Source: Cryptosporangium minutisporangium (lineage in GTDB: Bacteria; Actinomycetota; Actinomycetes; Mycobacteriales; Cryptosporangiaceae). From it: a DNA stretch of 64,000 nt. This document shows positions 34,260 through 42,584 of the stretch, in pieces. The translations under genes and the position numbers were made by a program. Under the pieces are notes generated by a model, which had not been told where the DNA came from, did no database searches, and worked only from the letters and a program-made list of their open reading frames with translations. The DNA lies in contig NZ_BAAAYN010000022.1 of the NCBI RefSeq assembly GCF_039536245.1, positions 1 through 64,000 of the forward strand, given 5' to 3'. Numbering within the stretch: position 1 is the first letter of the stretch; each line of letters starts with the position of its first letter.

Positions 34260-34332
34260 GGGAGTCGAGTACCTCGTGAGAGAAGTGAGTTCTTCGAAAT
34301 CTTTATGAGTGGCGGTCGGTCGTGCCCGACTC

Positions 34333-35061
34333 CTACTGTTGAATTGCATAGGGACGAATTACAAGTGCCGGACCAGCTATCACAAGATCCTGTGGTTCGC
34401 TCGACCGCTTCTGCCCTTTGCGGCCAGATGCTCGCCGCTGCTCGCGGTTCAATTGCGAAAAACTTGCCATCCCAGGAATTTGGATTATTTCCTTCCTGTC
34501 GGTCTTGCTCACCCGCTCGACGACGCGGCCGTACACAGTGGCACGGCCGGCGAAGCGATCGACATTCACCTTCGTGTAAGAACGGTCCAAGTAGAGTAGG
34601 GCTGGCAGCTCGACTCCGTCGATATGGTCGATCTTGAACAGAACGGGGAATGTCTCGCGTATCAGTTCTTGCAGCTCAGACAACTGTTTGAGCGTTTCAT
34701 CCTCGTTACCACTGATCGGGAGAAATCCTAGGCGCTGGCCTAGTTGCAGAAGGTTTTGAAGCTGGTCTGCGGCAGAGACCATAGCGATGAGTGGCGGGAC
34801 GGTAAGTTGCCCAGAAAATTCACAAAAGCTGTTGTCCGTCGCGGTGTTCCACGTTGAGGTCAGGTCGGCTGCGGCGGCTGCCACCGTCTCGTACTCGTCG
34901 TTAGTGATTTCTCGCCATAGCTGACGAAACCGCTTGGCATTGCTCGCGTCTTCGGGCTGCTCGCCGCCTGCGGTCGAGGGAGTTCCTGACTCGTCGACCT
35001 CAGCAAGTAGGCGCTCGATCGCCGGTGAATCTATGTACAGGAACTCGCGAAACCTGCTCAT
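34333..35061 (-). CDS. Unrecognised protein paired with the TIR-like effector (DUF6414-like)
   Basis: 242 residues from ATG 35061 with AGAGGTG just upstream. The N-terminus (FREFLYIDSPAIERLLAEVDE) resembles the start of DUF6414 proteins, which also begin with a tyrosine-rich strand followed by a helix. The middle (LTVPPLIAMVSAADQLQNLL) is moderately hydrophobic, and the C-terminus has a strand-rich region with VYGRVVERVSKTDRKEIIQI. No enzyme motif is visible. As first gene of the pair it could be the sensor or inhibitor of the TIR-like protein. Both ideas are inference. Confidence 0.5.
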   Translation of the reverse strand: MSRFREFLYIDSPAIERLLAEVDESGTPSTAGGEQPEDASNAKRFRQLWREITNDEYETVAAAAADLTSTWNTATDNSFCEFSGQLTVPPLIAMVSAADQLQNLLQLGQRLGFLPISGNEDETLKQLSELQELIRETFPVLFKIDHIDGVELPALLYLDRSYTKVNVDRFAGRATVYGRVVERVSKTDRKEIIQIPGMASFSQLNREQRRASGRKGQKRSSEPQDLVIAGPALVIRPYAIQQ

Positions 35062-35300
35062 ATCACCTCTTTGTGATTGCGCGCGGTGCCATGTGAAGGA
35101 TGCACAGACTAGCCGACCTCCCGGCTCGCGCTCACGGATGTGTTCCGACGGAGGTTTGCGCGTGCCCAACCCGTGCCCGATCGAACAGGGTTGGTGGGGG
35201 AGCCACGGTGAGTGGCGGTGATCCGGTCGACAGGTGCCCGGCCCGCGCGCTACCGAGGTCACCCGGCGTCGCCGAGGGCAGTCCTGGCAGTGTGGGGGTC

Positions 35301-35330
35301 AGGGGTTCGAGTCCCCTCAGCTCCACCCCA
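35301..35330 (+). other. 3' end of a tmRNA or tRNA gene at the right AICE junction
   Basis: AGGGG-TTCGAGT-CCCCT (35301-35317) is a perfect T-arm, followed by acceptor strand CAGCTCC and discriminator A. CAGCTCC is the 3' acceptor of tmRNA (5' GGGGCTG), and related sequences end tRNA-Ala. No matching 5' half lies upstream, since a protein gene ends there, so this is only the 3' fragment carried or displaced by the element. Confidence 0.7.
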
Positions 35331-35331
35331 A
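35315..35331 (+). repeat. Right attachment repeat of the AICE
   Basis: An exact second copy of the 17-bp core at 18318-18334. It lies inside the acceptor end of the RNA-gene fragment at 35301-35330. Chromosomal genes with ordinary composition resume to its right. Confidence 0.8.
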
Positions 35332-35343
35332 CAGGTCGACACA

Positions 35344-35384
35344 AACGCCCTGGTCGCTCGGTACGCCGAGCAGGCCAGGGCGTT
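35344..35384. terminator. Hairpin after the right attachment site
   Basis: AACGCCCTGG (35344-35353) pairs with 35375-35384, and an inner GCTCGG/CCGAGC stem extends it. CGTCTT follows. Its place, 13 nt after the core, mirrors the left hairpin and suits the native terminator of the target RNA gene. Confidence 0.65.
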
Positions 35385-35549
35385 CGTCTTCTCCGGCCGC
35401 CCTTCCGCGCGAGTCGTGCCGCCCGTGCCTCGGTACGCCTGTGGCCGTGTAGCCGACACCTGAACGTTGTTTCGACCGCCGCCATGACAACACTGAGTTG
35501 CAGACCGTGCGGCTGCCGCCGTGATCCGGGTACTGAAACGACTGCGCTG

Positions 35550-36437
35550 TCAGGCAGGGATCCGGGCATCGAGGGCGGCCTGGACGAACGCGCGGACCAG
35601 CGGCGTCTCGTTGGCGCTCCGCCACACCGCTGCGTACTGCAGGACCGGCGCATCGGTGATCGGTACGAACGTGATGTCACGACGCGACCGAGTGACGGCC
35701 ACATGGACTCCGACGGGGGACACGACGGCACCGGTGGCGATCGCCGCAAGACCTTCCGCGAGCGTGGCCACGGTGTGCGCGCGCCGGATGGGCCGCCCGG
35801 CCGGCGTGACCAACGGAGTGTGCATCTCGAAGAGGTAGTCCGGAATGGGCCGGTCCAGACCCAACACCGGGTAATCGCCGAGGTCTTCCATCTCGACCTG
35901 ATCCCGGTCGGCCAGCGGATGATCGGCGGCGACCGCCAACGCCAACCGCTCCGTGTGCGTGTGCGGCCCCACGGTGAGGTCGGGCTCACGGATCGGTAGC
36001 CAGAGCACCGCGATATCGATCCGGCCGGCACGCAGCCCGCCGAACGGGTCGGACACCACGATCTCGCGGAGGCGGAGCTCGCACTGGGGATGCCGCTGCC
36101 GGAACAGGTCGAGGACGGCCGCGATCTCCGTGTGGTGGGTGTCGAACGCGCCGACGGTCAGCGTGCCCGCATGCCCGCGTGCGGCGGCCGTAGCCTCGTC
36201 GATGCCCGCCATGATCTCGCCGTAGCCGGCGGCGAGCCGGTCGCGCAGTCGCTCGCCGAGTGGGGTGAGCCGCACGCGGCGGCTGGTCCGCTCGAACAGG
36301 GCACCGCCGATGCGCCGCTCCTGCTGTTTGATCGACTGACTGACTCGCGCCTGGGACACGCGGAGGTGCTCGGCAGTACGCCCGAAATGCAACTCTTCGG
36401 CCAGCTTCAGGAAAATCTCGATGTCGCGCAGTTCCAC
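35550..36437 (-). CDS. LysR-family transcriptional regulator
   Basis: 295 residues from GTG 36437. The N-terminal winged helix is standard (DIEIFLKLAEELHFGRTAEHL, VSQARVSQSIKQQERRIG, LFERTSRRVRLTPLGE). A periplasmic-binding-like effector domain follows (GTLTVGAFDTHHTEIAAVLD, RIDIAVLWLP). It reads away from the GNAT gene across 134 bp and could control that gene or itself. The inducer is unknown. Confidence 0.88.
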   Translation of the reverse strand: MELRDIEIFLKLAEELHFGRTAEHLRVSQARVSQSIKQQERRIGGALFERTSRRVRLTPLGERLRDRLAAGYGEIMAGIDEATAAARGHAGTLTVGAFDTHHTEIAAVLDLFRQRHPQCELRLREIVVSDPFGGLRAGRIDIAVLWLPIREPDLTVGPHTHTERLALAVAADHPLADRDQVEMEDLGDYPVLGLDRPIPDYLFEMHTPLVTPAGRPIRRAHTVATLAEGLAAIATGAVVSPVGVHVAVTRSRRDITFVPITDAPVLQYAAVWRSANETPLVRAFVQAALDARIPA

Positions 36438-36571
36438 CCGGCCGGTTCTCCTCCCACCACCGCGCGATCGGGAAGCTACGGCTGGCTGACCTCGAACGAT
36501 AACCGAGGGCTAATCCGTCGGCTCGATCTTTTGCGTTGTTCGAGCCCTGGACGGGCGCGATCGTCTGTTTC

Positions 36572-37348
36572 ATGAGCGACTGCTTGACCGACATCGTGGC
36601 GGTGTCGGATCGTCCCGGGGTCTCGCGGTGGCACGCCGTGGCGCCGAGTGGCTCCGTGGTCGGGTCGGCCAGTCTGCGGCCGGATCTGCCGTTCCCGTCC
36701 TCGGTGCCGAGCGTTCCCGAGCTGCGGCTCTACGTGGAGCCGGAACAGCGGCGTCGCGGCATCGGCTCGCGGCTCCTGACCGCCGTGCAGGAGCGGGCCA
36801 CCGAGACACGACTGGCCACGGACGTGGCCCCGGACTCGCCGGGGGAGTCGTTCTGCCTGCGGCACGGTTTTCGGAACCCACGCATCCGGCGCCATGACCT
36901 GCTCACCTACTGCGACGTGCACCAAGCGTGGCTGGGGGAGCTGGTCGATGCTGAGCATCCCGGGTACCGCTTGACCCACTGGACCGGCGACCTGCCGAGC
37001 ACGGCCGGGGCCGAGGCACTACTGCGCGGCCCGAGCCGGCCCGGTAACGCGGTGTTGACCGCGGCCGACATGGATGGCGACCTGGCGGCCTACGTCGTTG
37101 CGGTCGTCGGCGGCCAGCTCCAGCCGCGGGCCCGCCAATACGGGCCGACAGTGTTTCCCGAGCACCGCGGGCGGCGGCTGGGACGCTGGGTCAACGCCGC
37201 CTTGATTCGGCGATTGCGTGAGGTCCATCCGCATGTCAGCGAGATCGAGACCGCCACTGCCGGGGACGGCCGCCACTCGGTCGGGACCCTCGAGGATCTC
37301 GGATTTCGCCTTCTCCGCCGGATGCGCCGCTACGAGCTGACCCTTTAA
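36572..37348 (+). CDS. Double-domain GNAT acetyltransferase
   Basis: 258 residues from ATG 36572; no clear ribosome site is seen, and an upstream TTG at 36536 is possible. The first GNAT core has LRLYVEPEQRRRGIGSRLLTAVQE, the acetyl-CoA pyrophosphate loop (RRRGIG). A second, weaker one follows in the C-terminal half (TVFPEHRGRRLGRWVNAALIRRL, TLEDLGFRLLRRMRRYEL). Tandem GNAT proteins acetylate amines of small molecules or proteins. The substrate is not evident. Confidence 0.82.
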   Translation: MSDCLTDIVAVSDRPGVSRWHAVAPSGSVVGSASLRPDLPFPSSVPSVPELRLYVEPEQRRRGIGSRLLTAVQERATETRLATDVAPDSPGESFCLRHGFRNPRIRRHDLLTYCDVHQAWLGELVDAEHPGYRLTHWTGDLPSTAGAEALLRGPSRPGNAVLTAADMDGDLAAYVVAVVGGQLQPRARQYGPTVFPEHRGRRLGRWVNAALIRRLREVHPHVSEIETATAGDGRHSVGTLEDLGFRLLRRMRRYELTL

Positions 37349-37378
37349 CGCCACTCCACCACCGAAGGTAAGGACGAA

Positions 37379-37570
37379 ATGACCGCGCACCAGCTAGCGC
37401 GCAGAGTTGTGCCGGTGCTGTTCACGATCGTGGTGGGCATCTCCCACGTCGCGTTCCGCCGCTTCCTGTCGCCGACGTCTGGCTCCTGCTCCCCCCGTGG
37501 CTCGCCGTCGCGCCCGGCCTCACCGCGAACTTGCTCACCCTCCACCGCGCGAATGCTTGGGGTCTTCAGA
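37379..37570 (+). other. Possible small frameshifted membrane reading frame upstream of the MMPL gene
   Basis: An ATG at 37379 with AAGG upstream opens MTAHQLARRVVPVLFTIVVG, a plausible membrane helix. The frame of the MMPL gene becomes hydrophobic from about 37470 (VADVWLLLPPWLAVAPGLTA). Joined by a frameshift the two would make a two-helix protein or an N-terminal extension. It may also be chance. Confidence 0.25.
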
Positions 37571-39753
37571 TGTTCACGAAGTTCGGGCGACTCGTCGTCC
37601 ACCATCCATGGAAAGTCGTCGCGATCTGGCTCGTGCTGCTCGTCGGCTCGTTCTTCGCGCCGTCGCTGGCTGACCAGGTCAGCACCGATCAGGCCAGCTT
37701 CCTGCCCTCCCGCTACGAGTCGGTCCAGGCTCAGGAGTTAGCCGAGCGCGCGTTCGACCAGGGCGACGGGGCGACCGCCACCATCGTCGTGAAGCGGAAC
37801 GACGACCAGGCTCTCGAACCGGCCGACACCGAGCGCGTCGGCAGGCTCGCGCAGACGCTGCAGAGCGCCGGTATCGAGCACGTCGGCGCTGCGGTCACCG
37901 GGCCGCAGGCCGTCTCCCCGAACAAAGAGGTCCAGCTCGTCAACATCGCGCTCATCGGCGCACCCGCCGATCCGGTGCTCGGCGACGCGATCGTCGCGAT
38001 CCGCGACAAGGCACGGTCCACGCTGGCGGACTCCGGACTGTCCTACGCGGTGACCGGAGACGTCGCGCTCATCGTCGACAACCAGGACGCGTTCGACAGC
38101 GCGCTGATGATCGTCAGCATCGTGACGCTCGTCCTGGTCGTCGGCCTGCTGCTGGTGATCTATCGCAGCCCGGTCGCGGCGTTCCTGCCGGTGGTCGTCG
38201 TCGGCGTGGTGTCGGCCGTGTCCAGCGCGACCATCACGCTGTTCGTCAAGGCGTTCGGCATGCAGGTCGACCAGTCCCTGCTGACGATCCTCACCGTCGT
38301 GCTCTACGGCGTCGGTACCGACTACATCGTCTTCCTGCTGTTCCGCTACCGCGAGCGGCTCCGCGCTGGGGACGCCTCGAAGAGCGCGCTCACCACCGCC
38401 GTCAGCCGGGTCGGTGAGGTCATCGCGTCGGCCGCCGCGGCGATCGTGATCGCGTTCGGAGCCCTCCTGCTCGCGGTGTTCGGTGGCTTCCGGAGCCTGG
38501 GACCGGGCCTCGCCATCGGCGTGATCGTCATGGCGGTCGCGTCGGTCACGCTGGTGCCGGCCATCGTCTCGCTCATCGGCCCCAAGGTCTTCTGGCCCTC
38601 GAAGTCGTGGCAGCGCACTCCTCGCGGCAGCGTCTTCGCAAGCCTCGGCCGGTTCACCGGACGTCGACCGGCGATCGTCGCCCTCGCCTCTGGCGGCGTC
38701 ATGGTCGTCCTGGCGCTGGGCGTGTTCGGGCTCAAGGTCGACTACGACCAGGTCGGCCAGCTCCCCGCCGACACCGAGTCGGCGCGGGCCCTCGAGGACC
38801 TGAAAACCGGGTTCCCCGCCGGTGCGCTCAACCCCACCACCGTCTACCTCCGCGCGGACGACGGTCAGCGCATCGATCCGGCGACGATCCCTGCCTATGC
38901 GCAGGCGTTGACCCGCGTGCCGGGCGTCGGGAGCCTGATGCCCGCAGCCGACGGCAAGCCCGCCACGATCACCGACGACGGCACGGCCGCCCAGATCAAC
39001 CTGTTGCTGGACACCAGCGCGTACTCGACCGCGGCGCTCGACCTGGCCGGCGACGACCTGCGGCGCATCGCGCACGACCAGGCACCGTCCGGAACGACGG
39101 CGCTGGTCGGTGGCGTCAGCTCGGTGTTCGCGGACATCCGTGACGCGAACAACCGCGACCTCCGGGTGATCTTCCCGGTGGCCGGAGTGCTGATCGCGGT
39201 GATCCTCGGGCTGCTCCTGCGTAGCCTCGTCGCACCGCTCTATCTCATGATCGCGGTCGGCCTCGGCTTCATGGCGACGCTCGGCGCCACGGTCCTGGCC
39301 TTCCAGGGGGTCGGTGACCGACCCGGCCTGTCGTTCTCGCTGCCGATCATCCTGTACCTGTTCGTGGTCGCGATCGGCACCGACTACAACATCCTGATGA
39401 TCGCCCGGCTCCGCGAGGAGGCCCGAGCAGGCAACGAGCCGCGCGCTGCCGCATCCCTGGCGATCCGCCACGGTGGTCCGTCCGTCGCCGCAGCCGGGCT
39501 CATCCTCGCCGGTACGTTCGCGTCGATGCTGTTCGCCGGGGTGTCGTTCCTGGCCGAGATGGGCTTCGCGGTCTCGGTCGGGATCGTGCTGTCCGCGTTC
39601 GTGATGTCGTTGTTCCTCGTCCCCAGCGTCACCGCGCTGCTCGGTCACGCCGCCTGGTGGCCCGGGCACGGCGATGCCCGCCGATCGTCGCCACCTGCGG
39701 GCGAGGAGCAGCCGACCGGTGAGCCGCAGCCGGAGGTGGCACGGGCCCGCTGA
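37570..39753 (+). CDS. MMPL-family (RND superfamily) membrane transporter
   Basis: 727 residues from ATG 37570. The architecture is two repeats of one helix, an extracellular domain and a block of five to six helices. The N-terminus MFTKFGRLVVHHPWKVVAIWL is typical. The proton-relay motif GTDYIVFLLFRYRERL in the first half and GTDYNILMIARLREEA in the second are diagnostic of MMPL proteins. They export lipids, peptides or drugs using proton flow. The C-terminus is a short hydrophilic tail. It follows the GNAT gene by 220 bp; no substrate can be named. Confidence 0.9.
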   Translation: MFTKFGRLVVHHPWKVVAIWLVLLVGSFFAPSLADQVSTDQASFLPSRYESVQAQELAERAFDQGDGATATIVVKRNDDQALEPADTERVGRLAQTLQSAGIEHVGAAVTGPQAVSPNKEVQLVNIALIGAPADPVLGDAIVAIRDKARSTLADSGLSYAVTGDVALIVDNQDAFDSALMIVSIVTLVLVVGLLLVIYRSPVAAFLPVVVVGVVSAVSSATITLFVKAFGMQVDQSLLTILTVVLYGVGTDYIVFLLFRYRERLRAGDASKSALTTAVSRVGEVIASAAAAIVIAFGALLLAVFGGFRSLGPGLAIGVIVMAVASVTLVPAIVSLIGPKVFWPSKSWQRTPRGSVFASLGRFTGRRPAIVALASGGVMVVLALGVFGLKVDYDQVGQLPADTESARALEDLKTGFPAGALNPTTVYLRADDGQRIDPATIPAYAQALTRVPGVGSLMPAADGKPATITDDGTAAQINLLLDTSAYSTAALDLAGDDLRRIAHDQAPSGTTALVGGVSSVFADIRDANNRDLRVIFPVAGVLIAVILGLLLRSLVAPLYLMIAVGLGFMATLGATVLAFQGVGDRPGLSFSLPIILYLFVVAIGTDYNILMIARLREEARAGNEPRAAASLAIRHGGPSVAAAGLILAGTFASMLFAGVSFLAEMGFAVSVGIVLSAFVMSLFLVPSVTALLGHAAWWPGHGDARRSSPPAGEEQPTGEPQPEVARAR

Positions 39754-39863
39754 CCGATCGCGGTGCGCGGTGGGCCGGAGCGATTCGCTCCGGCCACCTG
39801 CGTGCTCGACGGGTCCGGTGGAGAGCGATGTCGAGCACGGGATCGGCCGGTCCGGAGCCGGTA

Positions 39864-39899
39864 TGTTGGTGATGTGGTTGGAAGACCAACATCGCCAAC
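39864..39899. promoter_or_regulatory. Dyad operator upstream of vapBC
   Basis: TGTTGGT (39864-39870) and ACCAACA (39885-39891) are perfect inverted repeats; GTTGGTGATGT (39865-39875) and ACATCGCCAAC (39889-39899) add a second dyad with one mismatch. AAGGAGGAG and the vapB start follow directly. VapBC complexes normally repress themselves at such sites. Confidence 0.6.
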
Positions 39900-39911
39900 A
39901 AGGAGGAGTCG

Positions 39912-40130
39912 ATGACCGTCACTCAGATCGATCTTGATGACGAGGCACTCGCCGAGGCGATGCAGCTCTCCGGTGCGAAGAGCAAGAAGGAGACGGTGAA
40001 CTTGGCGTTGCGTGAGTACGCCGCCCGCCATCGCCGTATCGCAGCGTTGGAGCGCCATGCGGAAGCTGCCCAGACTTGGGACTACGAGGGGTGGCGTGAA
40101 CTGCGTCAGCGAAGCAAGGCGCCTGAGTGA
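39912..40130 (+). CDS. vapB: VapB-type antitoxin
   Basis: 72 residues with a strong AAGGAGG site. A ribbon-helix-helix N-terminus (TVTQIDLDDEALAEAMQLSG, KSKKETVNLALREYAARH) is followed by a charged tail with DYEGWRELR, the segment that blocks VapC. GTGA overlap with the toxin gene couples their translation. Confidence 0.9.
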   Translation: MTVTQIDLDDEALAEAMQLSGAKSKKETVNLALREYAARHRRIAALERHAEAAQTWDYEGWRELRQRSKAPE

Positions 40131-40540
40131 TTCGTTATCTGGCGGACTCATCTGCGCTGTGGCGACTGCTTCGTGACCAAGAAGTGCGCGAGGCATGGAG
40201 GGATGTCGTTTCCGGTCAGGCGATCGGGACCTGTTCACCGCAGCGCACCGAATTTCGCCGGTCCGCTCGTACTCTCGCTGAGTACGAGCAGATGGGCGAG
40301 ATGCTCGTTGAACTTTATCCAGACGTGCCGGTACCGAAGACCGTATGGCAGTGGACGGAATCGGCTCAGTATCGGTTGCTGCGCAGCGGTGCGCATCGGT
40401 CACTGTCTTGCGTTGATCTCTTGATCTGTGGGTGTGCCGCCCTTCGAAGGCTCGTTGTTCTTCATGACGACAACGATTTCGTGACCGCTGCGAAGTACTT
40501 GCCGGACGTTGCCGAGCGCCGTGTACGCAACCTGCCTTGA
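40127..40540 (+). CDS. vapC: VapC-type PIN-domain ribonuclease toxin
   Basis: 137 residues from GTG 40127. The acidic PIN residues are visible: D in LADSSALWRLL, E in CSPQRTEFRRSAR, D in LSCVDLLICGCAAL, and D in LHDDNDF. The product cleaves RNA, usually tRNA or rRNA, when the antitoxin is lost. The pair looks intact. Confidence 0.9.
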   Translation: MIRYLADSSALWRLLRDQEVREAWRDVVSGQAIGTCSPQRTEFRRSARTLAEYEQMGEMLVELYPDVPVPKTVWQWTESAQYRLLRSGAHRSLSCVDLLICGCAALRRLVVLHDDNDFVTAAKYLPDVAERRVRNLP

Positions 40541-40550
40541 GGGCGCCCGT

Positions 40551-42503
40551 TCAGCGTCGTCGACCACCGCTCGGACTCGGCACCGACAGCCGTTCAGCCA
40601 GCCCGGCCTGCACCGCGTCGGCCACGCGAGTAACAGGCATCGAGTAGGCGCCGAGATCCATCACCCGTAAGGCTTCGGAGCTGCGGACCGGGCGGAGGAG
40701 CGCGGGTGGCTCCACTCCCGGCTTCAAGGCGACGAACAGCGTCCGGCTCTGCCGCCATCCGAAGGGGCGGATCTCCGCTGCGGTGAGCGTCTGCCAGTCC
40801 AGCTTCGCCTCGGCGCTCGCCGCCGACGCAGCGGTGTCGATGAGCAAGAACCTTCGCCGACGCCGACTCCACCGCACGATTTCCCCCGCGGCAGCGGCAA
40901 GGGACAGCGCGAGGCCGGCGCCGCACGCGATCGCTACGGCCCATGCACCTCCGGTACTCATACCGTTCCAGATCACCGCGAACAGGGCCGCCGCGAACGC
41001 ACCCCCGACCAGCAGATGCCCGACCAGCCGCACCAGGAGGTGTCCGAGCCTCGGGACGAGGCGCACGATCAGGTGGTCGTGGTCGATGCCGAGTTCAGCC
41101 TTGTCGAACGCCCGGGCCAACACTCGGATGCCGCACTCGAAGACGCCCACGCCGACGAACAGCACGCCGCCGCCGGGATCCGACAAGTATTCATAGCGAA
41201 CGGGGAGCGCGAACAGCGTCGCGCCGATGGTGATCACGGCGAGTAACGCCACCACTCCACCGACCGCGGACAGAGCGAGGCCACGGAGTGCGACCAGCCA
41301 AGGACGCGACTCGATCGTGATGCCGGCCGGGCCGACCTCGACCGCCGAGGTGGGGAGCGCTCGCTCCGGCTTTGCCGACTCGGCCCGCTCGTTCCGGGAC
41401 GCAGCGCCCGTTGCGACCGGTTCTGCGTCGGCAGAGGTGCGCTGGACGACGGCGTGGAGCGCGCCTTCGGCGACCACCAGTTCGGGATGGTCGAGGACCG
41501 TCGGAGCGATCCCCAGCCGTTGGTGGAGGAGCGTGGCGACGAGCGGCACCCGGGTCGAGCCGCCCACGAGGAACACGCCGCCGATGCGGTCTTTCGGCAC
41601 TCCGGATGCGCGGATCGCGGAGTCGGTGACCGCGACGGAGCGCTCAAGCATCGGCCGGGCGGCAGCGTCGAAGGCTTCCCGCGTGACGTGGACATCCCGG
41701 TCCAGCAGAGGAATCGGAACCTCGGCCGACGAGTTCCTGGACAGGGCTTCCTTGGCTCCGCAGGCGTCGTCCCAGAGTTGCCGGAACGCCCGACGCTCGA
41801 CCAGTGAGTCGGGGTGGATCAGCTGCTGCCACGTCGGCGTCGCTTCGAGCGCCGTATTGATCTGATCGACGACGAGCGCGTCCAAGTCCAACCCGCCGAG
41901 ATCGTCGAGGCCCTGGTACGCAAGCGTCTCGAAGCCGGACCGCCCCCGGCGCACCACGCTCACGTCGAAGGTGCCTGCGCCGAGGTCGTAGGTGACGACC
42001 GACTGGTCGTCGGTGATCCGGCTTCCCAGGACGCCGACGAAGTACGCCGCCGCCGCTACCGGCTCGGGTACCAGCTGCGGCGTGGGAAGACCTGCCTGGG
42101 CGCTGGCCTCGATCAACACCGCCTGACGGCTGGCGCCCCAGGCGACCGGGCACGTGATGATCACCGACTCGGGGAACTCGTTCGCGGTTCGGTGTGCCTC
42201 GTCCCGGACCATTCGAAGGGTGGCTGCTACCGCCGCGACGATGGGCACCTCGTGCTCGCCCAAGAGCAGCGTTCCCTCGTCCACCCGTCGCTTCGGATTC
42301 GGCTCGTAGCAGGCGGGCTGCAGCCGCGCCGAGCGGACAGCGTCGCGGCCGGCTCGGAGCGCACCGCCCGGTTCGAGGAACACCGCCGACGGAAGCAGGG
42401 GCGAGCCGTCGAACAACAGCGGACGGGTGCGGCGGTCCGGCCAGCGCAGCATGGCGACTGTGTTCGACGTACCGTAGTCGATGGCCAACGTGGTACCCCG
42501 CAC
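40551..42503 (-). CDS. Hsp70-like ATPase with a C-terminal membrane domain
   Basis: 650 residues from GTG 42503. The first 380 residues are a DnaK-type nucleotide-binding domain: phosphate-1 loop LAIDYGTSNTVAM, ITCPVAWGASRQ, phosphate-2 loop TYDLGAGTFDVSVV and adenosine motif GGVFLVGGSTRVP. The normal peptide-binding domain is missing. Instead, a linker leads to two pairs of membrane helices (about residues 420-560) and a cytoplasmic tail with TLTAAEIRPFGWRQSRTLFV. It reads toward vapBC and is divergent from the GGDEF gene. An ATP-driven membrane sensor or assembly factor is possible; the function is unknown. Confidence 0.8.
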   Translation of the reverse strand: MRGTTLAIDYGTSNTVAMLRWPDRRTRPLLFDGSPLLPSAVFLEPGGALRAGRDAVRSARLQPACYEPNPKRRVDEGTLLLGEHEVPIVAAVAATLRMVRDEAHRTANEFPESVIITCPVAWGASRQAVLIEASAQAGLPTPQLVPEPVAAAAYFVGVLGSRITDDQSVVTYDLGAGTFDVSVVRRGRSGFETLAYQGLDDLGGLDLDALVVDQINTALEATPTWQQLIHPDSLVERRAFRQLWDDACGAKEALSRNSSAEVPIPLLDRDVHVTREAFDAAARPMLERSVAVTDSAIRASGVPKDRIGGVFLVGGSTRVPLVATLLHQRLGIAPTVLDHPELVVAEGALHAVVQRTSADAEPVATGAASRNERAESAKPERALPTSAVEVGPAGITIESRPWLVALRGLALSAVGGVVALLAVITIGATLFALPVRYEYLSDPGGGVLFVGVGVFECGIRVLARAFDKAELGIDHDHLIVRLVPRLGHLLVRLVGHLLVGGAFAAALFAVIWNGMSTGGAWAVAIACGAGLALSLAAAAGEIVRWSRRRRRFLLIDTAASAASAEAKLDWQTLTAAEIRPFGWRQSRTLFVALKPGVEPPALLRPVRSSEALRVMDLGAYSMPVTRVADAVQAGLAERLSVPSPSGGRRR

Positions 42504-42584
42504 GCCCGGGAGCCTATCCGCCGCCCTTCGACCGGGGCCGATCAGCCGGCTGACCACCCAAAGCAGGCGAGTGCTTACGGTCAG

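Larger units (their letters stand above)
18318..35331. mobile_element. Actinomycete integrative and conjugative element (AICE), about 17 kb
   Basis: The element is framed by a 17-bp direct repeat (CCTCAGCTCCACCCCAA) at 18318-18334 and 35315-35331. The inside follows the classical AICE order from the left repeat: integrase, excisionase, replication ATPase (DUF3631), DNA methylase, prim-pol, SSB, FtsK-like TraB, spread-type membrane protein, tiny zinc protein, DUF6284-like protein, regulator. Cargo genes occupy the right end. All modules appear intact, so it may still excise and transfer. AICEs move double-stranded DNA with the single TraB translocase. The repeat is the 3' end of a tmRNA or tRNA gene, a standard target of tyrosine integrases. 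Confidence 0.85.

Noticed and set aside
34940-35330. A complete tmRNA gene ending at the right attachment site
   Set aside because: The 3' T-arm and acceptor are present but the needed 5' end, tag reading frame and pseudoknots are not; the space is occupied by the minus-strand 34333-35061 gene.
37738-39669. A long reading frame on the minus strand opposite the MMPL gene (643 codons)
   Set aside because: The plus strand encodes a complete MMPL protein with both GTDY motifs; the antisense product is a low-complexity Asp/Arg/His-rich chain, typical of high-GC shadow frames.
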